The notes under the pieces are model-generated. The model was not told the DNA's origin, ran no database searches, and worked only from the letters and a program-made list of their open reading frames with translations. This document shows positions 11,948-19,478 of a DNA stretch of 64,000 nt, piece after piece. Made by a program: the position numbers and the translations under genes. Within the stretch, counting starts at the first letter, position 1; every line of letters begins with the position of its first letter. Origin of the DNA: Rhodobacter sp. SGA-6-6 (GTDB lineage: Bacteria; Pseudomonadota; Alphaproteobacteria; Rhodobacterales; Rhodobacteraceae). The DNA lies in the NCBI RefSeq assembly GCF_011043545.1, contig NZ_JAAKGP010000003.1:62001-126000 (forward strand), in the 5' to 3' direction.

Positions 11948-13306
11948 TCAGGCCACCCGCCCCCAGAGGTCGTATTCCCCGGCCTCGTCCACCTCGACCA
12001 TGACGATATCGCCCGGCGCCAACCCCTCGAACCCCTCGTCGATGAAGAGGTTGCCGTCGATCTCCGGAGCATCCGCCTTGGTCCGGCAGGTGGCGCCTTC
12101 GCCGTCCACCTCGTCCACGATCACCTCCAGCCGCCGTCCGACCTTGGCCGCCAGCTTGGCCTCTGAAATCGCCTGCGCCTTTTCCATGAAGCGGGCGTAG
12201 CGCTCTTCCTTCACCTCTTCCGGCACATGGTCCGGCAGGTCGTTCGACCGCGCGCCCTTGACGTTCTCGTATCGGAACGCGCCGACGCGATCCAGCTGCG
12301 CCTCGTCCAGCCAGTCGAGCAGGCACTGGAACTCGGCCTCGGTCTCGCCGGGATAACCGACGATGAAGGTCGAGCGCAGCACGATCTCCGGGCAGTCGCG
12401 GCGCCAGGCGGCGATCTCGTCCAGGGTGCGGGCGGCGGCGGCCGGGCGGGCCATCCGGCGCAGGGTGTCGGGATGGGCGTGCTGGAACGGGATGTCGAGA
12501 TAGGGCAGCACCAGCCCCTCGGCCATCGCCGGGATCAGCTCGCGCACATGCGGGTAGGGGTAGACGTAGTGCAGCCGCACCCAGGCGCCGAGCGAACCGA
12601 GGTCGCGGGCCAGCGGCAGGATCGGGAACTTCTCCTCCCGCCCCTTCCAGTCGGTGCCGTAGGCGGAGGTGTCCTGGGAGATGACCAGCAACTCCTTCAC
12701 CCCGGCCTGCACCAGTTTTTCCGCCTCGCGCAGCACGGCCCTGGCCGGGCGGCTGGCCAGCCGCCCCCGCATGTCGGGGATGATGCAGAAGCGGCACCTG
12801 TGGTCGCAGCCTTCCGAGATCTTCAGATAGCTGTAGTGCCGCGGGGTCAGGCTGACGCCGGAGGCGGGCAGCAGGTCGATGAACGGGTCCGGCGCCGGCG
12901 GCACGGCCGAATGCACCGCATCCAGCACGGATTCGTATTGATGCGGTCCGGTGACGGCCAGCACCTTCGGATGCGCGCCGGTGATGTAATCGGGCTCGGC
13001 ACCAAGGCAGCCGGTGACGATGACGCGGCCGTTCTCGGCCAGCGCCTCGCCGATGGCCTCCAGGCTCTCGGCCCGGGCGGAATCGAGGAAGCCGCAGGTG
13101 TTGACGATGACGGCATCGGCGCCGCGGTAGTCCGGGCTGATCGCATAGCCCTCGGCGCGCAGGCGCGTCAGGATGCGCTCGCTGTCCACCAGCGCCTTGG
13201 GGCAGCCGAGGCTGACCATGCCGATGGTCGGCTGGCCCTCGCGCCGGATGTCGGGGACATGGGCGCGGGCAAGGTCGGGGCGGAGGATCGGCGGGTTCTG
13301 CGACAT
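11948..13306 (-). CDS. rimO: ribosomal protein S12 methylthiotransferase
   Basis: 452 residues. It adds a methylthio group to the conserved Asp of ribosomal protein S12 using two [4Fe-4S] clusters and S-adenosylmethionine. Order: N-terminal UPF0004 domain with [20 protein letters not shown] and TGCLGAEPD cysteines; radical-SAM motif CDHRCRFC near 165; C-terminal TRAM domain ending [10 protein letters not shown]. The [12 protein letters not shown] stretch separates RimO from the tRNA enzyme MiaB. The predicted start is the ATG at 13306. Confidence 0.95.
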   Translation of the reverse strand: MSQNPPILRPDLARAHVPDIRREGQPTIGMVSLGCPKALVDSERILTRLRAEGYAISPDYRGADAVIVNTCGFLDSARAESLEAIGEALAENGRVIVTGCLGAEPDYITGAHPKVLAVTGPHQYESVLDAVHSAVPPAPDPFIDLLPASGVSLTPRHYSYLKISEGCDHRCRFCIIPDMRGRLASRPARAVLREAEKLVQAGVKELLVISQDTSAYGTDWKGREEKFPILPLARDLGSLGAWVRLHYVYPYPHVRELIPAMAEGLVLPYLDIPFQHAHPDTLRRMARPAAAARTLDEIAAWRRDCPEIVLRSTFIVGYPGETEAEFQCLLDWLDEAQLDRVGAFRYENVKGARSNDLPDHVPEEVKEERYARFMEKAQAISEAKLAAKVGRRLEVIVDEVDGEGATCRTKADAPEIDGNLFIDEGFEGLAPGDIVMVEVDEAGEYDLWGRVA

Positions 13307-13359
13307 GGAAGCGGCATATAGCGCAAGCCCGCGGCCGCAGGAAGGGCGGCGAAGGGATC

Positions 13360-13550
13360 AGCGGAGCGGCTGCCGCCGCAAGGCTTATCGTTGCGACTGG
13401 CGGAATGCCCTTGGCGGGCGTTGTTTGCTGGGGGGCGCTTCGCCCCCCAGACCCCCCGAGGATACTTGAGGGCAGAAAATAGAGGAAAGAGCCCCTCCCA
13501 TTTTCTGTCTCATAAATATCCCCGCCGGAGGCATCCGCCACTTCAACCCT
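13360..13550. repeat. Family A composite palindromic repeat (beta-alpha form)
   Basis: In the 317-bp gap between rimO and the deacetylase gene. It starts with the outer block GCTGCCGCCGCAAGGC/TTATCGTTG, then a 10-bp hairpin CTGGGGGGCG-CTT-CGCCCCCCAG (13428-13450), then the core palindrome 13460-13521. In this copy the inner arm is GGGCAGAAAAT against ATTTTCTGTCT, different from the GGCAGGTGAAA arm of other copies but still paired. The right edge has CCCGCCGGAGGC (alpha type). The rest of the gap up to 13623 shows nothing recognisable. Confidence 0.7.
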
Positions 13551-13623
13551 CATACCCTTGCAGAATCCTTCCGCGGCAGCGCCGCCGAGCGGGGGCTCGA
13601 TGCTCCCCGAGGCGGCTCCTGCC

Positions 13624-14718
13624 TCAGGTGCCGAAGAACCGCGCCAGGTCGTCGATCCACCCTTCCGCAAAGGCGTCGAAACGGGGGTTGGGCTGGCGCT
13701 TCTCCAGCGTGGCGGCCATCGGGTCGGGGGCGCGGATCGCGCTGCCGGCCAGTTCCTCCAGCACCGCATGGCCGCAGAACGGGACATGGACCTCGGAATA
13801 GCCGCCTTCGTGCACCAGCACCAGCCGGCCGCCGCACAGCTCCGCCGCCGCCTGTTTCACCCTAGCGGTCATCTGCCGGAAGGTCTCGGCCGTGGCCAGC
13901 ATCCGGCCGAGCGGGTCGAAGGCCGAGGCGTCGTAGCCGCAGGCGACCAAGATGGCATCGGGGCGGAAGCGGTGCAGCGCCGGCAGCACGATGCGGTCGA
14001 AGGCGGCGAGATAGCCCCTGTGGCCCATCCCCGGCGGCAGCGGGATGTTGAGGTTCGACCCCTCCGCCCCGCGCACATCGGCAGCCCCGGTGTCGAGCGG
14101 GTAGTTCGCCTCCTGGTGCAGGCTGATCGTCAGCACCTCGGGATCGTTCAGGAAGATCGCCTCGGTGCCGTTGCCATGGTGCACGTCCCAGTCGACCACG
14201 GCGAAGCGGGCGGCGCGGCCTTCGGCCCGGGCGGCCCGGATGGCGATGGCGATGTTCGCCAGCAGGCAGAAGCCGTTCGGCCAGTCGGGCAGGCAATGGT
14301 GGCCGGGCGGGCGCGACAAGGCATAGGCGTTGGCGGCCTCTCCCTTCAAAACCGACCGCAGCGCCTCCACCGCCAGCCCGGCGGAAAGAGCGGCGATCTC
14401 GTAGCCGCCGGGGCCGAAGGGGGTGCGCAGGCCGAGTTCCCCGCCGCCGGCGTCGGACGCGGCCTTGAAGGCCGAAAGATAGCTTTCCGGGTGGACGCGG
14501 GCGAGGTCCTCATGGGTCGCGGGGGCGGCGGAGAGCGGGCGCATCTCGCGCCAGAGGCCCGAGACCTCGGCCAGGTTCTTCAGCCGCCGCTTGGTTTCCG
14601 GGTTCTCCGGCAGGCCGGCGGGCAGCGGCTGGACGAAGCCGCCGACCGGCAGAGTCAGCGCGTAATTGCCACCGCCGTGCCAGAAGCAGCGCTCGTCCCA
14701 GAAGAATGCGGTGGTCAT
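13624..14718 (-). CDS. class II histone-deacetylase-like amidohydrolase
   Basis: 364 residues from the ATG at 14718 (MTTAFFWDERCFWHGGGNY). Zinc-dependent deacetylase fold: SRPPGHHCLPD supplies the HH pair, VVDWDVHHGNGT the zinc ligands Asp and His, and CGYDASAFDP the third ligand region, followed by LVHEGGYSE. Bacterial members deacetylate polyamines, acetoin-type compounds or proteins; the WDERCFWHGG start matches the alphaproteobacterial acetylpolyamine aminohydrolase-like branch. The substrate cannot be fixed from sequence. Confidence 0.88.
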   Translation of the reverse strand: MTTAFFWDERCFWHGGGNYALTLPVGGFVQPLPAGLPENPETKRRLKNLAEVSGLWREMRPLSAAPATHEDLARVHPESYLSAFKAASDAGGGELGLRTPFGPGGYEIAALSAGLAVEALRSVLKGEAANAYALSRPPGHHCLPDWPNGFCLLANIAIAIRAARAEGRAARFAVVDWDVHHGNGTEAIFLNDPEVLTISLHQEANYPLDTGAADVRGAEGSNLNIPLPPGMGHRGYLAAFDRIVLPALHRFRPDAILVACGYDASAFDPLGRMLATAETFRQMTARVKQAAAELCGGRLVLVHEGGYSEVHVPFCGHAVLEELAGSAIRAPDPMAATLEKRQPNPRFDAFAEGWIDDLARFFGT

Positions 14719-14737
14719 CGTTGCCTCCCTTTGCGCT

Positions 14738-14756
14738 CCCCGGGTTTGACACGGGG
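14738..14756. repeat. diverged copy of the CCCGGG palindrome found in carB
   Basis: CCCCGGGTTTGACACGGGG lies between the divergent deacetylase and DUF167 genes. It keeps the CCCGGG-TTGAC-CGGG core of the carB insert with two changes. It is short, so this is only a probable relative. Confidence 0.4.
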
Positions 14757-14779
14757 CGGGACGGAGGTCAAAGGAGGCC

Positions 14780-15040
14780 ATGGCCCGCCCCTCCTTGCCC
14801 GACCTCTCCGCCCTTGCCCTCCCCGGCGCCGAATTCGCCGTGCGGGTGACGCCGAATGCCCGGCAGGCGGGGCTGACGGCGGGGGAGCCGATCCGCATCG
14901 CGGTGACGGAGGTGCCCGAGGGCGGCCGGGCGACGGCGGCGGCGCAGGAGATGCTGGCGCGGGCGCTCGGGGTGGCGAAGACGCGGCTGGTGCTGGTGCG
15001 CGGGGCAACCTCGCGGGACAAGCTGTTCCGGCTGGAGTGA
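14780..15040 (+). CDS. DUF167 (YggU-like) family protein
   Basis: 86 residues. Family features: FAVRVTPNARQAG near the N-terminus (the conserved V-x-P-x-A/S-x-x), IRIAVTEVPEGGRATAAAQEMLARAL in the middle, and LVRGATSRDKLFRL at the end. The fold is known (E. coli YggU, human C15orf40), but no biochemical role is established. Divergent from the deacetylase gene with 61 bp between starts; convergent with the receiver-domain gene across a Family A repeat. Confidence 0.85.
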   Translation: MARPSLPDLSALALPGAEFAVRVTPNARQAGLTAGEPIRIAVTEVPEGGRATAAAQEMLARALGVAKTRLVLVRGATSRDKLFRLE

Positions 15041-15300
15041 CCCCTGCCGTTGCGATGATGCGCGGCTTCGCCGCAAGCCTTTTGTCTCGCCTCTGCGCCT
15101 TTTTCAGGCGCAACCGGCTCGGGATTGCCTCCGGCGGGGATATTTAGGGGCAGGTGAAAGGAGATGTTCTTCTGCTGCATTCACCTGCTGCAAATATCCT
15201 CAGGGGGTTTGGGGGCAGAATGCCCCCATCAGCCGACAGCAGCCGCAGGAGCCTCCGTTAGCCACCACCAAAAGGAATGCGGCGGCAGCCGCTCCGTTGA
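15041..15300. repeat. Family A composite palindromic repeat (alpha-beta form)
   Basis: Between two convergent genes. Left block GCGGCTTCGCCGC then AAGCCTTTTGTCTCGCCTCT, the GCAACCGGCTCGGG and GCCTCCGGCGG flank, and the core palindrome 15138-15199 (GGATATTTAGGGGCAGGTGA against TTCACCTGCTGCAAATATCC). On the right is the hairpin GGGGGCA-GAA-TGCCCCC (15211-15227), then the outer block GCGGCGGCAGCCGC in reverse orientation. Nearly the same left block is found at 9117 and, inverted, at 33840-33910. Confidence 0.7.
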
Positions 15301-15309
15301 ATCCCGTCT

Positions 15310-16017
15310 TCACGGGGCTCCCGGTCGGAACGGGGCGCTGTCCGTCAGCCGCTCGTCCAGCAGCCGGGCGAGTCGGTGCAGCCCCTCGCCCGGAGTGCGC
15401 AGCGCCGCCGTCGCCTCGGAAAGCGCTGCGTCGCGGGTCTGGCGGGCGAGGCCGGTCAGGAAGCCGGCCAGGTAGCGCCGCTCCTCTGCCTCCGGGCCGG
15501 CCTGCACCGCCTGCGCCGCGCGGGCGAGGTCGTCGTGCAGGGCGGCGGGATCGGCCGAGACCGTGCCGTCTTCCGGCAAGCCAACGGCGGGCCGGCCGGG
15601 CAGCAGCGGCAGGATCGTCCTCTGGAACACCGCCAGGCCCGGGAGCGGCTTTTCCAGGAAGGCATCCGCCCCGGCCGCCAGCGCCGCGGCGCGGCCGTCG
15701 GGGTCGCCGCTCATTGCCAGCAGCCCCGGGCGGCCGGGGCCGGCGGCAAGGGTGCGGATCAGCCCCTCGCCGCGCCCGTCGGGCAGGCCGAGGTCTACCA
15801 GCACCGCATCCGGGCGGTAGACCCGCAGATGGGCATCGGCCTCCTCCAGCGTCGCCGCCCGCCGCAGTCGCGCGCCGGAGCGCTGGCAGAACAGCCGCAG
15901 CGCGTCGCAGGCGAGGCGGCTGTCCTCCACCGCCAGCAGCGTGACGCCCTGCAGCGGCAGGCCGGTCCCGCGCGGCAGCGGCGGCGGCAGGATGACGGGA
16001 TCGGGGATGGCGGGCAT
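15310..16017 (-). CDS. single-domain response regulator with unassigned C-terminal region
   Basis: 235 residues from the ATG at 16017. Residues about 25-145 form a CheY-like receiver: acidic pair in LLAVEDSRLA, phospho-acceptor Asp in AVLVDLGLPDGRG, Ser/Thr switch in LLAMSGD, and Lys in AFLEKPLPG. The remaining 85 residues are helical and show no DNA-binding or enzyme motif; they could be an HPt-like or protein-binding helix bundle. No histidine kinase gene is nearby. Output unknown. Confidence 0.8.
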   Translation of the reverse strand: MPAIPDPVILPPPLPRGTGLPLQGVTLLAVEDSRLACDALRLFCQRSGARLRRAATLEEADAHLRVYRPDAVLVDLGLPDGRGEGLIRTLAAGPGRPGLLAMSGDPDGRAAALAAGADAFLEKPLPGLAVFQRTILPLLPGRPAVGLPEDGTVSADPAALHDDLARAAQAVQAGPEAEERRYLAGFLTGLARQTRDAALSEATAALRTPGEGLHRLARLLDERLTDSAPFRPGAP

Positions 16018-16167
16018 GGCGGTCCCTCCTTTCCGGTCCAGCCTGCGCGGCAAAGGGTGAAGGCCGGGTAAACGCGCGCGCATTTCCGGCCTGCGGCGCG
16101 CAGGCCCCTTGCCCCCCGCCCCCGCCCCGCCCATAAGGCGGCAAAGCCTTGCCTTTGGGAGCCCCAG

Positions 16168-16572
16168 ATGATCGGACGCCTGAACCATGTGGCCATCGCC
16201 GTGCCCGACCTCGCCGCGGCCTCGGCGCAATACCGCGACACCCTGGGCGCCAGGGTCGGCGCGCCGCAGGACGAGCCCGCCCATGGCGTGACCGTGGTCT
16301 TCATCGACCTGCCGAACACCAAGATCGAACTCCTCTATCCGCTGGGCGAGAATTCCCCCATCGCCGGCTTCCTGGAGAAGAACCCCGCCGGCGGCATCCA
16401 CCACATCTGCTACGAGGTGGACGACATCCTCGCCGCCCGCGACCGGCTGAAGGCGCAGGGCGCGCGCGTGCTCGGCAATGGCGAGCCGAAGATCGGCGCC
16501 CATGGCAAGCCGGTGCTGTTCCTGCATCCGAAGGACTTCAACGGCTGCCTGGTGGAGCTGGAACAGGCATGA
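16168..16572 (+). CDS. mce: methylmalonyl-CoA epimerase
   Basis: 134 residues, a glyoxalase/VOC fold enzyme. It interconverts (S)- and (R)-methylmalonyl-CoA between propionyl-CoA carboxylase and methylmalonyl-CoA mutase. Motifs: NHVAIAVPDL with metal-ligand His7, LPNTKIELLYPLG, GGIHHICYEV, and the C-terminal CLVELEQ with ligand Glu. It overlaps the next gene by ATGA. The mutase chaperone gene meaB is 9 kb away in the same window; the mutase genes are not present. Confidence 0.92.
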   Translation: MIGRLNHVAIAVPDLAAASAQYRDTLGARVGAPQDEPAHGVTVVFIDLPNTKIELLYPLGENSPIAGFLEKNPAGGIHHICYEVDDILAARDRLKAQGARVLGNGEPKIGAHGKPVLFLHPKDFNGCLVELEQA

Positions 16573-16853
16573 CCATCACCGGCGCAGTCGTCCTCTATGC
16601 GGTGCTCTGGTTCCTGACCTTCTACATCGTGCTGCAGGTCCGCACCCGCACCCAGGCCGAATCGGGCGAGGAGATCGTGCCCGGCACCCCCCCGGGCGCC
16701 CCGGCGGTGGAGGATGTCGGCCGCAGCGCCAGGATCGCCACGCTTTACGCCACCGTGATCTGGGCGGCGGTGGCGGGCATCATCCTGTCGGGCTGGATCA
16801 CGCTGGAAGACATCGACCTGTTCAACCAGCTCGGCTTCCACAAGGTCGACTGA
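16569..16853 (+). CDS. DUF1467 family two-TM membrane protein
   Basis: 94 residues starting in the mce stop codon (ATGA). Two hydrophobic helices (about 4-20 and 57-78) flank a polar segment containing RTQAESGEEIVPGTP, the family signature. In alphaproteobacteria this gene habitually follows mce. Its role is unknown. The close overlap implies coupled translation with mce. Confidence 0.85.
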   Translation: MTITGAVVLYAVLWFLTFYIVLQVRTRTQAESGEEIVPGTPPGAPAVEDVGRSARIATLYATVIWAAVAGIILSGWITLEDIDLFNQLGFHKVD

Positions 16854-16856
16854 GGG

Positions 16857-17552
16857 CTACCGTCCCGCCGCCGCCAGCCGGTGGTAGAGATGGGTGAAGG
16901 TCGCGGCCCCCAGCACCGGCACGATCAGGTTCACCAGAGGCACCGACAGCGGGATCGACATCAGCGTGCCCGCCAGCCAGACCGCGCCGAAGTTGCGCTT
17001 GCGCATCGCCTTCGCCTCCGCGCGCGGCAGCCGGCGCAGGGCGACGGTCATGAAATACTCGCGCCCCAGCAGCAGCCCGTTCAGCCCCCAGAAGGCCAGG
17101 GTGTAGAACGGTCCGGTCAGCGGCAGCAGCACCACCAGGCCGATGACGTTGACGACCAGGATCAGGCCCAGGAGGTTCAGCGTCTCGACCAGGGCCGAGC
17201 GGGCGTCGGGCGTGGCGGGGGGCAGGTAGGGGTAGTGCCGGGCCTCGACCGCGGCGGCCACGTCGTCGATGAAAAGTCCCGAGAAGGCCCCCGCCACCGG
17301 CACCATCAGGAAGATCGACAGGACCAGCATGAAGGCCAGCGAGGCCCAGCCGAGGAACTGGTGCACCCCCTCGACGGTGCCGAGCCAGGGCAGGGTCACC
17401 GCATCCGGGGTCAGTGCCTGGATCGCCATCAGGAACAGCGCGTAAAGCCCGAACAGCAGCGCCAGCGCCAGCGCGACGCCCAGCAGGATCACCCGCAGGA
17501 AGCGCCCGTCGCCGATCTGGCCGAGCGCCTTCAGGAAATCGCCGAGGATCAC
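16857..17552 (-). CDS. EI24/CysZ-like integral membrane protein
   Basis: 231 residues with about five to six hydrophobic segments and the EI24 pattern: an N-terminal FLKALGQIGDGRFLRVILLGV, PVAGAFSGLFIDDVAAAVEARHYP in the middle, and LNGLLLGREYFMTVALRR. CysZ in this family carries sulfate, but most alphaproteobacterial members are uncharacterised. It starts 4 bp inside the end of the nitroreductase gene, so the two form an operon. It is convergent with DUF1467, with only 3 bp between stops. Confidence 0.85.
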   Translation of the reverse strand: MILGDFLKALGQIGDGRFLRVILLGVALALALLFGLYALFLMAIQALTPDAVTLPWLGTVEGVHQFLGWASLAFMLVLSIFLMVPVAGAFSGLFIDDVAAAVEARHYPYLPPATPDARSALVETLNLLGLILVVNVIGLVVLLPLTGPFYTLAFWGLNGLLLGREYFMTVALRRLPRAEAKAMRKRNFGAVWLAGTLMSIPLSVPLVNLIVPVLGAATFTHLYHRLAAAGR

Positions 17553-18127
17553 GCCTCGGCCCAGCTGACCAGCCGGGCCGGGTCGGGCCGCGGGCGGTCC
17601 GGCCCGTCCTCGGGCGGGGTGCCGATATGGACGATGCCGGCGACGGTCTCCCCGCCTTCGCAGCCGAAGGCGCGGGCGCGGAATTCCGGGTCATGCGCCG
17701 GCCAGCCGGTCAGCCAGCAGGCGCCCCAGCCCGCCGCGGTGGCGGCGTTGACGATGTTCAGGCACAGCGCGCCGGCCGACAGCAGCTGCTCCACCGCCGG
17801 AATCTTGTCCGAGGCTTTCGGCGAGGCGATCACCGCCACCGCCAGCTGGCCCTTGTCGAACTGTCCGCGGCCCTTGGCGATCTTCTCCTCGTCGCCCCCC
17901 AGCTCCTTCGCCCGGGCCTCGGCCAGGCCGGCCAGCCGGGCGAAGGCGGGCTTTTCGATCACCACCAGCCGCCAAGGCTCCAGCTTGCCATGGTCGGGGA
18001 CGCGCAGGGCGGCGGTCAGGATGCGCATCAGCGCGTCCCGGTCGGGCACCGGGGCGGTGAACAGCTTCGCCGGGCGCGAGCGGCGGGCGGCGAGGAAATC
18101 GAAGGCGGCTTGGTTCGGCGCGGGCAT
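17549..18127 (-). CDS. nitroreductase family flavoprotein
   Basis: 192 residues from the ATG at 18127. FMN-binding nitroreductase fold: N-terminal RRSRPAKLFTAPVPD, PDHGKLEPWRLVVI (flavin contact), QLLSAGALCLNIVNAATAAGWGACWLTG, and the C-terminal IGTPPEDGPDRPRP. It is close to the short NfnB/YdjA-type group that reduces nitro compounds or quinones with NAD(P)H. Its 5' side directly faces the broken ABC transporter remnant: the homology of that remnant begins 67 bp upstream, so a deletion endpoint lies in or near this gene's promoter. Confidence 0.88.
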   Translation of the reverse strand: MPAPNQAAFDFLAARRSRPAKLFTAPVPDRDALMRILTAALRVPDHGKLEPWRLVVIEKPAFARLAGLAEARAKELGGDEEKIAKGRGQFDKGQLAVAVIASPKASDKIPAVEQLLSAGALCLNIVNAATAAGWGACWLTGWPAHDPEFRARAFGCEGGETVAGIVHIGTPPEDGPDRPRPDPARLVSWAEA

Positions 18128-18193
18128 GGTCACTCCGGGATCGGGATCGGAGGGGAAGGTAAGCCGCGCCGCCCGTCTGCGCCAGTCCCGGCG

Positions 18194-18810
18194 GCTGGCC
18201 TGCGCCAGCGGGCGCTGATCGCCTCGGCCATCGTCGCCTCGCCGCAGCTTCTGATCGCCGACGAGCCGACCACCGCGCTGGACGTGAACATCCAGGCCCG
18301 GATCATCGACCTGCTGCAGGAGCTGAAGCAGGCGGGCATGGGGCTTCTCTTCGTCAGCCACGATCTGGCGGTGGTCTCGACCGTGGCCGACCATGTCGTG
18401 GTGATGAACGAGGGCCGGGCGGTGGAGCAGGGGCCGACGGCGCAGGTGCTGGAGGACCCGGCCCACAGCTACACCCGGATGCTGATCGCCGCCATGCCCA
18501 GCCGGGCGCCGGTCGGCGCGCGGCTCTCGTCGGTGGACCTGCCGCCCGGATCGGCCTTCCGGTCGTCGCGGGTGCGGTCCGAAGGCGATGCCCCGGCGCT
18601 GTCGGCGCGCGGGCTGCACAAGAGCTAAAGCCTGCCCGACGGGTCGCGGGTGGGGGCGGTGCTGGACGTGTCCTTCGACCTGGCGCGCGGGGAACGGACG
18701 AGGGCGAGATCACCCTGTTCGGCCAGCCCTGGACCCGCCTGCCCGAGAAAGAGCGCACCGCCCGCCGCCCGCGCATCCAGCTGATCGCGCAGGACCCGCT
18801 GGGCGCGTTC
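18194..18810 (+). pseudogene. remnant of a tandem-domain peptide ABC transporter ATPase
   Basis: No complete gene remains. From 18194 the sequence reads GLRQRALIASAIV (signature-motif end), LLIADEPTTALDVN (Walker B), LLFVSHDLAVVSTVADHVVVM and the oligopeptide C-terminal tail, then GLHKS followed by TAA at 18626 where a Tyr codon is expected. The same frame goes on as the start of a second ATPase domain (SLPDGSR, VLDVSFDLARGE), and then jumps frame to DEGEITLFGQPWTRLP and IQLIAQDPLGAF. So the first half of domain 1, the Walker A region of domain 2 and the C-terminal part of domain 2 are all deleted. The parent was a DppD-DppF/GsiA-like fused ATPase. Confidence 0.85.
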
Positions 18811-19272
18811 GTCACCCATGCCAATGCCGCCTTGCTCTTCCCGCACCGCCGCAACCGCAGCGACGAGGTGCTGTGGGCGCTGGCGCAGACCGGCGGCGTG
18901 ATCGGCTGCGCCGCCTATCGCAACATCACCCCGGAAAGCGCCTGCGCCAGCGCGCTCGGCTTTGCCGAGATGGTCGCCCGCACGGTCGAGATCGCCGGGG
19001 TGGACCATGTCGGGATCGGCACCGATTTCAGCTATCATTCCGACGACAAGTTCCGCGACTGGATGCGCAAGGGCCGCTGGACCTGCTCGGTCCAGTATGG
19101 CGCCGGCTCGGCCGCCAACCCGGGCGAGGTGGACGATCCCGACTGGCTGCAAGGCCCGGAACAACTGCGCGACCTGATCCCCGCGCTGCGGCAAGTCGGC
19201 TTCTCGGAAGAAGATGTCGGCAAGATCATGGGCGGCAACTGGCTGCGGCTTTACGAGACCGTCTTCGGCTGA
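18811..19272 (+). pseudogene. C-terminal remnant of an M19 membrane dipeptidase
   Basis: From 18811 the frame reads VTHANAALLFPHRRNRSDE, GGVIGCAAYRNITPESA, VDHVGIGTDFSYHSD and KIMGGNWLRLYETVFG, the C-terminal 150 residues of a renal-dipeptidase-type zinc peptidase. It is joined in frame to the ABC fragment, with the N-terminal two thirds (including the first zinc-ligand motifs) gone. An ATG at 18832 would open a 146-residue frame, but the product could not be active. Peptidase genes of this type often sit beside peptide importers, so both fragments probably come from one lost locus. Confidence 0.85.
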
Positions 19273-19478
19273 GCCACGCCGGGGCCGGCCCATGCGGGCA
19301 GGGGAAGGCGGAGGCGCTCCCGCTCCGTTTCTCCTGCCCGCGGATATTCTTTCCCCGACATGCAAGCGATTCCCGCGATCTCGGCCATTTGATGCCGCAG
19401 GGGGCGGCGGGTTCTTGCCGTGGGGCGGGGGTGGCCCTAGGCTTTGTTTCCAAATCATAAACGTGGAAGGGGGCGTCG

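Noticed and set aside
18832-19272. Annotation of the 146-codon frame as a working dipeptidase
   Set aside because: It contains only the C-terminal third of an M19 peptidase; the residues before the ATG are also homologous, showing a truncated gene.
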